DNA of 64,000 nucleotides from Evansella sp. LMS18. Its GTDB lineage: Bacteria > Bacillota > Bacilli > Bacillales > Salisediminibacteriaceae. The notes below the pieces were generated by a model, which saw nothing but the letters and a program-made list of their open reading frames with translations, was not told the origin of the DNA and ran no database searches. The stretch covers positions 62,001 through 126,000 of the forward strand of contig NZ_CP093301.1 of the NCBI RefSeq assembly GCF_024362785.1. Direction: 5' to 3'. This document shows, one piece after another, positions 37,264 to 47,489 of this stretch. Position 1 is the stretch's first letter. Every line of letters begins with the position of its first letter. Made by a program: the position numbers and the translations under genes.

Positions 37264-37897
37264 CTTCAGGCACCCCGAGAGACTGAAGTATTTTTCCCAG
37301 GGATCCAGGATCTGGAAGAAAAAAGAAAAATCCATTTAAAGCCCGGTTACTTTCCCTGCCATTTTCAATAATTTCTGTTTCAATTATGAGTGCTTCATCA
37401 GCAGCTGCAGATAAAGGTACCAGGGCATAGCTTAAAATAGCAGAGGCCATATCGACCGCAAAGCCTGGCGGTGAAGGAATAAGGTTCAGCCGGGTAAAAT
37501 CCGCCAGCGCTGTTAAATAGGAGCCAGCCAGAATATTCCCAGCCTCACTCAGTGCTGATACTGCCAGTTCAGTTGTATTGGAAACAGTTATTTTCTGTGA
37601 AGAATCTCCGGTCAGTTTTTGTGCAAAAGAACTTGCTTCTTTAACAGGAAGCATAAAAAACATGCTTCCTGTCACCTCACCGTCAATCCTGAAATATATT
37701 GCCGCAACTGTTTCCATATCCTCCCGCAATGTATCCCCTAACATATGAAAGGGCTCGAGCTTTACTTGAGGGACTTTCATATCAATATCCTTGGCCAGCA
37801 GACTGGACAAAGCTGTGGCGGCATGGCCTGCACCAATGTTCCCTGCTTCCTTCAATACATCAAGATGGAATGGTGCAATCCGCCGGGACATACTCAT
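37256..37897 (-). CDS. cheC: CheY-P phosphatase CheC
   Basis: A 213-residue member of the CheC/CheX/FliY family with two half-sites: HLDVLKEAGNIGAGHAATALSSLL near residue 12 and LAVSALSEAGNILAGSYLTAL near residue 120, each with the Glu-x2-Asn active-site pattern. It removes phosphate from CheY-P and is enhanced by CheD. The start overlaps the cheW stop (ATGA), and the end overlaps the cheD start. Confidence 0.95.
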   Translation of the reverse strand: MSMSRRIAPFHLDVLKEAGNIGAGHAATALSSLLAKDIDMKVPQVKLEPFHMLGDTLREDMETVAAIYFRIDGEVTGSMFFMLPVKEASSFAQKLTGDSSQKITVSNTTELAVSALSEAGNILAGSYLTALADFTRLNLIPSPPGFAVDMASAILSYALVPLSAAADEALIIETEIIENGRESNRALNGFFFFLPDPGSLGKILQSLGVPEDE

Positions 37898-38373
37898 TGA
37901 TGTGCCTCAATTTGTTTCAGCTCTTTCATTTCTTCTGTATTCAGCACTTTATCAAGATTCAAAAGAATAAGGAGTCGTTTATCCAGCTTAGCCACGCCGT
38001 ATATGTACTCTGCCTCCACTCCGCCAGCAACTTCAGGCGGCGGTTCAATCTCACCTGCCGGAATATCAATTACATCATTTGCTGTATCTACAATTAAGCC
38101 GGCTTCCGTATCGTTCACAGAAACTATAATCACTCTTGTCTGGGAGGAATACTCTTCCTCTTCAATCTCAAAGCGGCTTCTGAGATCAATTACAGGGGTA
38201 ACGACGCCCCTGAGGTTAATAACTCCTTTAACGAAGGCCGGAGTTTTAGGAACTCTTGTAATATGCTGTACCCTTTCAATGGAACGAACCTGCTCCACTG
38301 GCACCCCGTACTCTTCATCTTTCAATTCAAATACAATAACCTTTACTTCGTTTTTTACTGTCCCGCTATCCAT
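37894..38373 (-). CDS. cheW: Chemotaxis coupling protein CheW
   Basis: A 159-residue scaffold that joins receptors to CheA. VPVEQVRSIERVQHITRVP and KGVINLRGVVTPVIDLR are the CheW signature. SD GAGGGGGA precedes the ATG. It lies between cheA and cheC. Confidence 0.95.
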   Translation of the reverse strand: MDSGTVKNEVKVIVFELKDEEYGVPVEQVRSIERVQHITRVPKTPAFVKGVINLRGVVTPVIDLRSRFEIEEEEYSSQTRVIIVSVNDTEAGLIVDTANDVIDIPAGEIEPPPEVAGGVEAEYIYGVAKLDKRLLILLNLDKVLNTEEMKELKQIEAHQ

Positions 38374-38403
38374 TTTAATTCCCCCTCTAAATGAGCTATT
38401 TTT

Positions 38404-40446
38404 TTAATGCTGCATCATAGAATTACAGTCTATAATCAGGGCGATTTGCCCATTTCCAAGGATAGTAGCACCGGATATTGCAGGTACTGCCGAAAGATAG
38501 CTTCCCAGAGACTTAAGAACAATCTCCTGCTGCCCTATAAATTGATTCACTACTAAAGCTGCTATTTTTTCCTGCACCCTTACAATAACAACATGCACAT
38601 GGTTACTCGTCTCCACTGATACAGGAACATCAAAAAATCCAGTTAAATCGAGCAGCGGAATAACTTTGCCGCGGAAATCAATTACTTTCTGTTTATGGGC
38701 CGATAAAATATCTTCGTCTTTAATAATTGCTGTTTCAATAATGGAAGATAACGGAATTGCGTAAGTCTCCTCCTGAATCTTAACCAGGAGAGAGGGGATT
38801 ATCGATAAAGTCAGGGGCAGCCTGACTGTAAACTTCGTCCCTTTATTTTCTTCTGAACCCACGGATACAGAACCACCTAAGGATTCTATTTTATTTTTCA
38901 CCACATCAAGTCCTACTCCCCGCCCGGAAACATTTGAAACTTTATCAGCTGTACTGAATCCGCTCGCAAACAAAAGCTCAAACACTTCCGTTTCAGAAAG
39001 GTTCCCTGCGTCCCCTTCATTAACAACCCCGTTTTTCAGTGCTTTCCCCAGCACTTTTTCTCTATTGATTCCTGCGCCATCATCAGATACCTCAATAAAT
39101 ACATGGTTCCCGCTATGGTAAGCCATCAGGTGTATTTTACCTGCTTCATCTTTTCCAGCCTTTATCCTGTCTTCGGGCCTTTCAATACCATGGTCGACAG
39201 AGTTGCGCAGCAAATGGACGAGTGGATCGCCAATCTCATCAATCACGTTCCTGTCAAGTTCTGTGTCTTCCCCGCTTATCGTCAGTACTGCTTTTTTGTT
39301 CAGCTCCTTAGCCAGGCTCCGGACCATTCTCGGAAAACGATTAAAAACCTGTTCGGCCGGAACCATTCTTAATTGAAGAATAATAGACTGTAAATCACCA
39401 GAAACTCTTGTCATATGCTCCACTGTTTCAGTAAGTTCGCTGTTATTCGATTCTCTTGAAATCTGCTCCAGCCTTCCACGGTCAATGACAAGCTCTTCAA
39501 ACAGATTCATTAACGTGTCAAGCCTGTCAATATTTACACGGATGGTTTTATTTGCTGGCTGCGTCCGCGCCTGGCTGGGGGGAGGTTCTTCTGAACTCCG
39601 GGATAAGCCATTCTCCATTTCTTCAGTCGACGGATTCCCAGGCTCTGCAGCATTGTTTTTATCTTCCTCCATTTGAATTTTCCCTGTGGCAATTTTGGTT
39701 ACTTCCGTGCTTTCTACTTCAGAAATATTCAGGATGGAGGACTTAACTTCTTCCGAAGACGACTTAGTAACAAGGACTACAGTAAATGAATTTTCAAACT
39801 TCTCTTCTTCAAGCTCATCTACAGAGGGAGACGCCTTAATGATTTCACCTGACTGTTCCAGTGCTTCAAAAACCATAAATACTCTGGCGGCTTTCAAAAC
39901 ACAATTTTCCTGAAGCGTAATATCTATTTGCAATGCTTCAAAACCTTGCTCTTCCGACTGAGAAATAACTGTTAATTCAAAGTCATCCAGAACGATAGTC
40001 CTTTCTTCAGGGTCAGCAGTGCTTGCTGTCTCCACCACGGCTGTTCCTTGTGAGGAAGATAAACCGGCTCCCTCTTCTGATTTTTTCAAGGCTGCAATTA
40101 TTTCTGTAACATTGCGTTTTCCATCCCCGCCGGCTGATATATCTTCCACCATCGCTTCGAGGTCGTCAACGGACTCAAACATCATATCAAGCAGGTCTGT
40201 GGATGTTTGCAGGACACCATTCCGGATTCCGTCGAGAATATTTTCAAGCTGGTGTGTAAGCTTTTCAAGATCATTGAACCCCATGGTAGCTGCCATCCCT
40301 TTTAATGTATGAGCGGAACGAAAAACTTCATTGATTAAGCCGCTGTTACCCGGGTCTTCCTCCAGCTTTAAAAAATGTGTATTCATTGCCTGCAAATGTT
40401 CTTTACTCTCTTCAATAAACATATCTAAATACTGATTTTTCTCCAA
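38404..40446 (-). CDS. cheA: Chemotaxis histidine kinase CheA
   Basis: A 680-residue class II histidine kinase. P1 carries the phosphorylated His46 in RSAHTLKGMAATMGF; P2 is around 150-260; an acidic, Pro-rich linker spans about 260-300; P3 dimerisation near 305-370 (RVNIDRLDTLMNLFEELV); P4 ATPase with VHLLRNSVDHGIE and DDGAGI; and a CheW-like P5 at the end (VVNQFIGQQEIVLKSLG). The start is TTG at 40446, with GGAGGGGG upstream. It receives signals through CheW and phosphorylates CheY and CheB. Confidence 0.96.
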   Translation of the reverse strand: MEKNQYLDMFIEESKEHLQAMNTHFLKLEEDPGNSGLINEVFRSAHTLKGMAATMGFNDLEKLTHQLENILDGIRNGVLQTSTDLLDMMFESVDDLEAMVEDISAGGDGKRNVTEIIAALKKSEEGAGLSSSQGTAVVETASTADPEERTIVLDDFELTVISQSEEQGFEALQIDITLQENCVLKAARVFMVFEALEQSGEIIKASPSVDELEEEKFENSFTVVLVTKSSSEEVKSSILNISEVESTEVTKIATGKIQMEEDKNNAAEPGNPSTEEMENGLSRSSEEPPPSQARTQPANKTIRVNIDRLDTLMNLFEELVIDRGRLEQISRESNNSELTETVEHMTRVSGDLQSIILQLRMVPAEQVFNRFPRMVRSLAKELNKKAVLTISGEDTELDRNVIDEIGDPLVHLLRNSVDHGIERPEDRIKAGKDEAGKIHLMAYHSGNHVFIEVSDDGAGINREKVLGKALKNGVVNEGDAGNLSETEVFELLFASGFSTADKVSNVSGRGVGLDVVKNKIESLGGSVSVGSEENKGTKFTVRLPLTLSIIPSLLVKIQEETYAIPLSSIIETAIIKDEDILSAHKQKVIDFRGKVIPLLDLTGFFDVPVSVETSNHVHVVIVRVQEKIAALVVNQFIGQQEIVLKSLGSYLSAVPAISGATILGNGQIALIIDCNSMMQH

Positions 40447-40451
40447 AGCAA

Positions 40452-41525
40452 CTACCCCCTCCTGGAAAATCTTTCAATTAATGCGGCTGTCTGGTCAATA
40501 TCGGCTACTATATCCGCAACTCCGGATTCTGCTGCAGCTCTCGGCATACCAAATACCACTGCTGTTTTCTCAGATTCAGTGATTGCAAGTGTCTTAACAG
40601 AGTGTTTAAGAGTTTTAAGCCCTTTTGTTCCGTCACTTCCCATCCCTGTTAAAATGGCTGCTATTACTTTGTGATCAGTAAGCAAAGCAAGTGATTCAAA
40701 TAACACATCCACGGATGGCCGGTGGCCGTGAACCGGAGGACCCTCCCCGAGTTCGCAGGCCAGGGAAGCTCCGATTTTCCGTACTCTGAGATGCCTGCCT
40801 CCTGGTGCAATATAAGCAGTTCCAGGTTGCAGAAGTTCCCCATTTTCTGCTTCCTTGACTCTGATGCCTGATAACTTGTTAAGTCTGCTGCTTAACGATT
40901 TCGTAAATCCTTCAGGCATATGCTGAACAATCAGGACAGGCGCATTAAGTTCCTTTGGCAATGCCGGCAAAACTTTCTGAAGCGCTTTAGGCCCTCCTGT
41001 GGAAACTCCAATGGCAATCAATGTTTTAAGATGCACATTCGTATGGAAATCTCTTGTTTTCGATTCTGCGTTTTCTAAACCGGGTGTATGCGCTGCCACA
41101 GCCTCCCTGGGGTTAGCAGATCGGGCTGCTCCAGTTGATGCCGCATGCTTTACCTTGTTTATTAAATCCGTTTTAATAGCTTCTATATCAAGAGAGATAG
41201 CTCCGGACGGCTTCGGTATAAAATCGAAGGCTCCATATTCCATCGCTTTTAGTGTTTCATCAGCTCCTTCTGCTGTCACGCTGGACACTAGAATCACAGG
41301 AACAGGACACTCTTCCATTATTCTTTTTAAGGCTTCAAGACCATCCATCACGGGCATTTCCACATCAAGGGTCACTACATCAGGTCTGTATTTTTTTATG
41401 CACCGTAATGTATCCTCTCCGTTTCTTGCTGTTCCGATTACTGTTATAACAGGATCTGAGGTAAGCATTCCTGAAATCATTTTCCTCATAAAAGCGGAAT
41501 CATCTGCAACAAGCACATTAACCAA
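40452..41525 (-). CDS. cheB: Receptor methylesterase CheB
   Basis: A 357-residue response regulator with an esterase domain. The receiver has ADDSAFMRKM and the phospho-acceptor Asp54 in VVTLDVEMPVMDG. The C-terminal methylesterase has IGVSTGGPKAL (Ser), VQHMPEGFT (His) and ILTGMGSDG (Asp). The start is a TTG at 41525, seven bases after GGGGAGG, overlapping the flhG end by eight bases; this gives (M)VNVLVADDSAF. The frame upstream of it carries no family sequence. Confidence 0.94.
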   Translation of the reverse strand: MVNVLVADDSAFMRKMISGMLTSDPVITVIGTARNGEDTLRCIKKYRPDVVTLDVEMPVMDGLEALKRIMEECPVPVILVSSVTAEGADETLKAMEYGAFDFIPKPSGAISLDIEAIKTDLINKVKHAASTGAARSANPREAVAAHTPGLENAESKTRDFHTNVHLKTLIAIGVSTGGPKALQKVLPALPKELNAPVLIVQHMPEGFTKSLSSRLNKLSGIRVKEAENGELLQPGTAYIAPGGRHLRVRKIGASLACELGEGPPVHGHRPSVDVLFESLALLTDHKVIAAILTGMGSDGTKGLKTLKHSVKTLAITESEKTAVVFGMPRAAAESGVADIVADIDQTAALIERFSRRG

Positions 41526-42414
41526 AAGTATTCCTCCCCTTACTTGTAAAAAAGCGTCTGAGTTTAGCTGTGAAGGAAAGCTCTGTATACTTCTTTTGTG
41601 AATTAAAATTATCAGTATACTGTCTTGCCGCCTGAGAGACTGCTGCAGAAGACCTGGCATTAGGTGAAAAAGCAATGAACGGCGTCTGGGCCCTCACTGC
41701 CTTCCCAACCGTGTCGTCATCTGGTATAAAAATCAGGCTGTTTATTTCTTTATTTAAGAACTGCCTGCATACAGCTGAGATGTTAGCGGCTGTTGCGGGA
41801 CCTTCCTTCTTATTCTTAATACGGTTAATGATTAAACAGACAGGGAGATCTTTATTGTTATTATGTATGAATTTGATCATCCCGTAACCGTCCGTCACAG
41901 AGGTAGGCTCAGGTGTTGTCACCAGGAAGGCCTGATCTGCGGATAATAAGAAGTGGAGGCTGGTCCGGCTCAGGCCTGCCGGCATATCAAAAAATATATA
42001 ATCGTATTCTTTTCCGATTAACTGGAGCTGTTCCAGAAAGTATTCCATTTCATCGCCGCTGAATTCAATAAGATCATTCAGACCCGAGCCTCCTGAAACA
42101 AAAGGCAGCCCATCATGGCCTATGGTGATAATATCCCACACTGAAAGCCTATGCTTCAGCATATCAACAATCGTATATTCAGCGCTTTGCCCAAGTAAAA
42201 TGTCTATGTTAGCCATTCCGATATCAAGGTCGAAAACGAGGACTTTTTTACCGAGCTTTTGCAGAGCAAGAGAAAAGTTGACGGTAAAGTTCGATTTACC
42301 CGCCCCGCCTTTTCCGCTTGCTACCGCTATCACATGGGCGCTGCCCGATGTGTTTTTATTCTGGTCCGACAGTTGTAAAGCCATTCTATTTCTCAATGAA
42401 TCAGCCTGATCCAT
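41518..42414 (-). CDS. flhG: Flagellar number regulator FlhG (YlxH)
   Basis: A 298-residue MinD-type ATPase. The deviant Walker A is ASGKGGAGKSNF near residue 33, followed by VFDLDIGMANIDILLG. The N-terminal DQADSLRNRM segment corresponds to the DQA(x)LR motif that activates FlhF GTPase. FlhG controls number and placement of flagella and interacts with FliY/FliM. It lies four bases after flhF. Confidence 0.94.
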   Translation of the reverse strand: MDQADSLRNRMALQLSDQNKNTSGSAHVIAVASGKGGAGKSNFTVNFSLALQKLGKKVLVFDLDIGMANIDILLGQSAEYTIVDMLKHRLSVWDIITIGHDGLPFVSGGSGLNDLIEFSGDEMEYFLEQLQLIGKEYDYIFFDMPAGLSRTSLHFLLSADQAFLVTTPEPTSVTDGYGMIKFIHNNNKDLPVCLIINRIKNKKEGPATAANISAVCRQFLNKEINSLIFIPDDDTVGKAVRAQTPFIAFSPNARSSAAVSQAARQYTDNFNSQKKYTELSFTAKLRRFFTSKGRNTFG

Positions 42415-42418
42415 TCGC

Positions 42419-43540
42419 TCAGCTCCTTAAAATCCGCTTAATGAAAAACTCCCCTGAAGCAGGCAGGATGTCATCGGGGACATTCTGGCCGGTGGTTATA
42501 TACGAACTCCCGATTTTATATTCATACTGAATATTAATTGCGGCTCCAAGAGTGTCCGTTTCATCTGATTTAGTAAAAATGACTTTATCCGGACTGATAG
42601 CTTTGAATTCACTGATGATTTTTTCCATATCTCTGTATTTGGCTGTTAAAGGCAGTACGAGATGTGTTTCCATTTCTTCATCGAAATCGATTACGCTCCC
42701 AAGCTGTTCTATATATTCCGGATTGCGGAAATTCCGCCCTGCAGAGTCAACGAGAATGACATCATAGTCTTTCAGCCTGTTTTTAGCTTTTTTAAAATCC
42801 TCTGCTGAATATGCTACTTCGACTGGTATGTTTAAGATGTCCCCGTAGGTTTTCAGCTGTTCAACCGCAGCAATCCGATATGTATCGGTAGTAATAAATG
42901 CCGCCTTTTTCTTTTTTTCAAGTACTGTGTAAGCAGCTACTTTTGCTAAAGTCGTCGTCTTACCTGCGCCTGTGGGTCCCACTACACAAAGCAGCCGTTT
43001 CCCATAAGTAAAAGGCCCTGTGTTCACTCCTTCCAGAAGAGCAGCCAGTTCATCTGCCGCCCATTTGCTGACAGTTTCCGGATCCAGTTCTTCTCTTTCA
43101 CCGGAATACCATTTTTTCAGGAGCTGCTTCATTATTACCGCAGTAATATGAGAGGAGACCTCATGTCCATCCAGTGATTTTACAACAGACCTTAATTCGG
43201 GCGGGTAACTGATAGTGTCTGTATCCACCTGTTGCTGTCTGCTCAGACGTTCTACCATATCCCGGATTTCTGACAACTCATTGGCCATAATGCTTTCCAG
43301 TTCAGGTTTTGCCTTTGTTTTAGTTTTAGGGGCTGGCTTCCGCTCAATCTTCACTGGTTGTTTTTTTACGTCAGGGTCAATCGCAGCGATAACTTCCACG
43401 CCCTTTTTTCTGAACAGGCCGAAAATCCCTCCTGTTTCCACTTGCCGTGAGTTCAGTATCACTGCATCGTCCCCTAATTCCCCGCGAATCTGCCGCATAG
43501 CTTCATTCATATTTAAAGCTGTATATTTTTTTACTTTCAT
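42419..43540 (-). CDS. flhF: Flagellar SRP-type GTPase FlhF
   Basis: A 373-residue GTPase with an N-terminal basic B domain (about 1-100, including KIERKPAPKTKTKAKPE), an N domain, and a G domain with CVVGPTGAGKTTTLAKVAAY, ITTDTYRIAAVEQLKTYG and LVDSAGRNF. It sets flagellar position. The ATG overlaps the flhA stop by four bases. Confidence 0.95.
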   Translation of the reverse strand: MKVKKYTALNMNEAMRQIRGELGDDAVILNSRQVETGGIFGLFRKKGVEVIAAIDPDVKKQPVKIERKPAPKTKTKAKPELESIMANELSEIRDMVERLSRQQQVDTDTISYPPELRSVVKSLDGHEVSSHITAVIMKQLLKKWYSGEREELDPETVSKWAADELAALLEGVNTGPFTYGKRLLCVVGPTGAGKTTTLAKVAAYTVLEKKKKAAFITTDTYRIAAVEQLKTYGDILNIPVEVAYSAEDFKKAKNRLKDYDVILVDSAGRNFRNPEYIEQLGSVIDFDEEMETHLVLPLTAKYRDMEKIISEFKAISPDKVIFTKSDETDTLGAAINIQYEYKIGSSYITTGQNVPDDILPASGEFFIKRILRS

Positions 43541-45579
43541 GAGTTATTCACCACCCCGACACTTTGGACTTCTACAAACGGCTCCAGCTCGTTATAAGAT
43601 AAAACAGGAACCTGCGGCAAATATCTTTCGATTAGCTGCCGGACATACAATCTAACAGCCGGAGAGCATAAAATGAGCGGCATATGGCCCGTTTCCTGCA
43701 TTCTCTCTGCTTCCCTCATAACTGATTCAACAATTGACTGGGCAGTGTCAGGAGCAAGGTTTAAAAAGCTGCCGTGTTCCGTCTGCTGCACCGCGTCAGC
43801 GAGTGCTTTCTCTACCGCACCACTCACTGTCATTACATAGAGAGGTTCGTTATTAGGTACGTACTGTTTGGAAATTTGTCTTGATAATGACTGCCGGACA
43901 TATTCCGTAAGCAGGTTTGTATCTTTCGTCATCTGCCCGTAGTCAGCAAGTGTTTCAAAAATTACCGGCAGATTTCGTATGGAAACGTTCTCCTTCAGCA
44001 GATTGCTTAACACTTTTTGAATCTCCCCTGTAGTCAGTGGATTAGGCGTAACTTCCTCTACAAGGGTAGGATAGGATTCGCACAAGTGATCAATAAGCTG
44101 TTTTGTTTCCTGGCGTCCTATAAGCTCATGGGAATGGCGCTTAATAACTTCCGTCAAGTGCGTGGAAACAACTGACGGAGGGTCAACCACTGTATAGCCG
44201 GCCATTTCAGCCTGTTCCTTCAGTTCTTCGGAAATCCATAATGCCGGAAGCCCAAAAGCAGGCTCCACTGTTTCTATTCCGGTAATATTCTCATCCTCCA
44301 CACCAGGGCTCATTGCCATGAAGTGGTCAAGAAGCAGCTCCCCTCCCGCTACCTCATTCCCTTTAATTTTTATTGAATATTCGTTAGGCTGCAGCTGGAT
44401 GTTATCCCGTATCCTGATAACCGGTACAATCATCCCCAATTCTATCGCAAGCTGCCGTCTTATCATCACAACTCTGTCGAGAAGGTCCCCTCCCTGGTTA
44501 GCATCTGCTAAGGGAATGAGGCCATAACCGAATTCAAATTCAATAGGATCTACCTGCAGGAGATTCACAACACTTTCCGGAGATTTTATTTCCTCGTCCT
44601 GATCATCAGGGGGAATCTCCAAATCTTCCAGTTCCTTTTCTTTTCTTTCATTTTTACCGAGGATAAAACCTCCTGCTCCAAGTGCTGCTGCAACAGTTGT
44701 TGTAACGAATGGCTCAATCGGCGTCATGAACCCTAACAGTGCAATCGTTCCCCCTGCTACATAAAGCATTTTTGGATAAGCAAACAGCTGCTTCGTAATA
44801 TCGTGGCCCAAATTTCCTTCTGAGGCAGCCCGGGTCACTACGATTCCCGTTGCAGTGGATATAAGAAGCGCAGGGATCTGGCTGACCAATCCGTCTCCTA
44901 CTGTGAGAAGCGTGTATTTACCGGCCGCCTCTCCTAAACTGAGTCCTTCCTGTGCCATACCGATGACGAAACCAAAGATAATATTGATCAGAACAATTAC
45001 AATACCAGCAATGGCATCCCCTTTAACAAACTTGCTGGCCCCATCCATCGACCCGTAAAAATCAGCTTCCTGTTCAATTTTTTTACGTCTTTCTCTTGCT
45101 TCCCCATCAGAGATCATACCTGCATTTAAATCTGCATCTATGCTCATTTGCTTCCCCGGCATAGCATCCAAAGTAAATCTGGCACCTACTTCGGATACAC
45201 GCTCGGCTCCTTTTGTTATAACGACAAACTGGATAACAACAAGGATGACAAATACGACAAATCCGACTAGCGCGTTTCCTCCAACTACAAACTGCCCGAA
45301 TGTATCAATAACATTACCTGCATCACCCTGATTGCCGAGGATAGCCCTCGTTGTGGATACATTCAGCCCAAGGCGGAATAATGTTACAAGCAGGAGCAGT
45401 GTCGGAAAAATAGAAAACTGCAGCGGCTCTCTCGTATTCATGGAAACAAGGATAATCAAGAGCGCAAATGATATATTCACAATAATTAAGAAGTCTATCA
45501 TTCCAGGAGGCAGCGGAATGATGAGCATAACAACTATAAGAATTACTCCTAATAAAATACTGAAATCTTTACCTGCCAT
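43537..45579 (-). CDS. flhA: Flagellar export gate protein FlhA
   Basis: A 680-residue FHIPEP family protein: about eight membrane helices in residues 10-310, a conserved cytoplasmic loop (LNAGMISDGEARERRKKIEQ, split by one residue in relatives), and a large C-terminal export platform that docks chaperone-cargo complexes. It forms the nonameric ring beneath the FliPQR-FlhB channel. It lies 47 bases after flhB. Confidence 0.97.
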   Translation of the reverse strand: MAGKDFSILLGVILIVVMLIIPLPPGMIDFLIIVNISFALLIILVSMNTREPLQFSIFPTLLLLVTLFRLGLNVSTTRAILGNQGDAGNVIDTFGQFVVGGNALVGFVVFVILVVIQFVVITKGAERVSEVGARFTLDAMPGKQMSIDADLNAGMISDGEARERRKKIEQEADFYGSMDGASKFVKGDAIAGIVIVLINIIFGFVIGMAQEGLSLGEAAGKYTLLTVGDGLVSQIPALLISTATGIVVTRAASEGNLGHDITKQLFAYPKMLYVAGGTIALLGFMTPIEPFVTTTVAAALGAGGFILGKNERKEKELEDLEIPPDDQDEEIKSPESVVNLLQVDPIEFEFGYGLIPLADANQGGDLLDRVVMIRRQLAIELGMIVPVIRIRDNIQLQPNEYSIKIKGNEVAGGELLLDHFMAMSPGVEDENITGIETVEPAFGLPALWISEELKEQAEMAGYTVVDPPSVVSTHLTEVIKRHSHELIGRQETKQLIDHLCESYPTLVEEVTPNPLTTGEIQKVLSNLLKENVSIRNLPVIFETLADYGQMTKDTNLLTEYVRQSLSRQISKQYVPNNEPLYVMTVSGAVEKALADAVQQTEHGSFLNLAPDTAQSIVESVMREAERMQETGHMPLILCSPAVRLYVRQLIERYLPQVPVLSYNELEPFVEVQSVGVVNNS

Positions 45580-45626
45580 TTACGTTCTTCCCTTCCGGCG
45601 TTTGAGGCAATGCATATTGCGGCATG

Positions 45627-46706
45627 TCAAATCTTCCTCTGGATACGATAGACGTATGCCAGTACTTCAGCAGTCGCTTTAAAAAGATCTTCCGGCACCT
45701 GGTCTCCAATTTCAGCCTGGCTGTACAGAGCTCTTGCAAGCGGCCTGTTCTCTACGGTAATAACTTCATTATTCTTTGCAACGTTAATGATTTTAAGAGC
45801 AATATAATCTACTCCTTTTGCCACGATTACCGGTGCTGCCATTTTTCCATCTTCGTACTTTAAAGCTACAGCATAATGAGTCGGGTTAGTAATAACTACG
45901 TCCGCATTAGGGATCTCCTGCATCATTCTGCTCATTGCCATTTGCTTCTGTTTCTCTTTAATTTTTGATTTTATAAGAGGGTCACCCTCGGTTTTTTTAT
46001 ATTCATCTTTTACATCCTGTTTGGACATCCGGATGTTTTTTTCATGGTCATACTTCTGGTACATGTAATCAAGCACAGAGAGGAAAATCAGCAATGCTGC
46101 TGTGGCCAGACCCATTATAATTGTCAGATTACCAATAATACGGACGCTCTCTCCCACAGAGTAAAGGGACAGCTTTAAAATCTCATCCATGGAAATCCAT
46201 AATACCGAAAACGTAACAAGGCCAACGAGAGAGATTTTAAGCATCGATTTTAAAAATTCCACAAGAGCCCTGACAGAAAATATTCTCTTTGCCCCTTTTA
46301 TGGGATCGATTTTTTCCAGTTTCATTTTGATTGCTTCAGGAGCAAACAAAACACCAACCTGGAGATAATTGCTGAAAACTGCTGCGGCTACAGCTGCCAG
46401 CATAACAGGGCCGATCACCAGAGCAGCCTGAAAGCTTAACTCTGTAAATAAACTCCTGACGTTTGTTTTCGTAAGCTCCATAAGCAGGTATTCCTGCAAT
46501 GTAAACTGCGCTATACTGAAGAGCTGTTCCACCACAAAGCGGCCGAGCAGCCAGAAGAACAAAAATACAAACAGGAGTATGAACGCGGTATTTACGTCAT
46601 TGCTTTTCGCTACCTGGCCCTTTTGCCTTGTCTCCCGCTTTTTTTTCGGGGTTGCCTTTTCTGTCTTTTCCTGGGCGAAAAATTGTATATTCAGCTTAAG
46701 ATACAC
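45627..46706 (-). CDS. flhB: Flagellar export switch protein FlhB
   Basis: A 359-residue export gate protein with four membrane segments and a cytoplasmic autocleavage domain. The NPTH cleavage motif is in VVITNPTHYAVALKYEDG; cleavage switches export from rod/hook to filament substrates together with FliK. It begins with a basic KKKRETRQKGQVAKS segment after the first residues. The start is a GTG that overlaps the fliR stop by one base (TAGTG). Confidence 0.96.
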   Translation of the reverse strand: MYLKLNIQFFAQEKTEKATPKKKRETRQKGQVAKSNDVNTAFILLFVFLFFWLLGRFVVEQLFSIAQFTLQEYLLMELTKTNVRSLFTELSFQAALVIGPVMLAAVAAAVFSNYLQVGVLFAPEAIKMKLEKIDPIKGAKRIFSVRALVEFLKSMLKISLVGLVTFSVLWISMDEILKLSLYSVGESVRIIGNLTIIMGLATAALLIFLSVLDYMYQKYDHEKNIRMSKQDVKDEYKKTEGDPLIKSKIKEKQKQMAMSRMMQEIPNADVVITNPTHYAVALKYEDGKMAAPVIVAKGVDYIALKIINVAKNNEVITVENRPLARALYSQAEIGDQVPEDLFKATAEVLAYVYRIQRKI

Positions 46707-47485
46707 TACGATACCCCTCCATAAATTTCCATCAGCGTCCTCATGGTCAGCGTCATCGTTTCAACAAGATGCTGCACGATTACAAAAAAAGGAGCCATAA
46801 CCAACACCAGGATGATGAATCCAGCAAGTATTTTAAGCGGCAGTCCAACGACGAAAACATTGACCTGGGGAACGGTTCTTGATACCATCCCCAGTGCTAC
46901 ATCAACAAGGAATAAAGATCCAACGATCGGCATGGCCATTTGAAAAGCAATGATAAACATCGTGCTGAACGTGCTGACGACAAAGCTGATGACCGCTTCG
47001 TCTCCAAAAGGCAGATACAGCTGGTCCAGCGGGACAAACTGATAGCTGTAATAAACTCCGTCGAGAAGGAGGTGATGGGCATCCGTTGCCAGAATGAAAA
47101 GTATTGTAAAAGTATATAAATAGCTTCCGATCATAGGGCTTTGAGCCCCTGTCTGAGGATCGATTACGTTGGCGATCATAAAGCCCATTTTTATATCTAT
47201 AAATCCGCCGGCAACCTGGACTGCATAAAGAAGGATCATAGCAATGAGCCCCACAGTCAGTCCTGTCAGCGCCTCTTTTATTATCAGCAGAAAATATGTG
47301 TAGTTTATTTCCAGCACCGGCCAGTCCCCGGAAAAAAACATCATCCAGGAGATAAAGACAGAAAGAGCAATTTTCAGCTGGGCAGGTATATTCTGATAAG
47401 AAAAAAAAGGCAGAGTAACCATAAAAGCCGATACACGTACAAGAATCAATAAAAATACGGGAAACCAGTCAAATATCTCAGCCAT
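46706..47485 (-). CDS. fliR: Flagellar export channel protein FliR
   Basis: A 259-residue protein with five or six hydrophobic helices, part of the FliP5Q4R1 channel. The family motifs RVSAFMVTLPFFSYQNIP and IGSLFLVD-like MPIVGSLFLVDVALGMVSR are visible. The ATG at 47485 starts four bases after the fliQ stop and gives the same length as in B. subtilis. The upstream in-frame extension overlaps fliQ and is rejected. Confidence 0.95.
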   Translation of the reverse strand: MAEIFDWFPVFLLILVRVSAFMVTLPFFSYQNIPAQLKIALSVFISWMMFFSGDWPVLEINYTYFLLIIKEALTGLTVGLIAMILLYAVQVAGGFIDIKMGFMIANVIDPQTGAQSPMIGSYLYTFTILFILATDAHHLLLDGVYYSYQFVPLDQLYLPFGDEAVISFVVSTFSTMFIIAFQMAMPIVGSLFLVDVALGMVSRTVPQVNVFVVGLPLKILAGFIILVLVMAPFFVIVQHLVETMTLTMRTLMEIYGGVS

Positions 47486-47489
47486 CACA

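Noticed and set aside
40484-40500. GCCGATAT inside cheB as a minus-strand SigD promoter
   Set aside because: It encodes Ala-Asp-Ile in CheB and no TAAA lies about 15 bases upstream.
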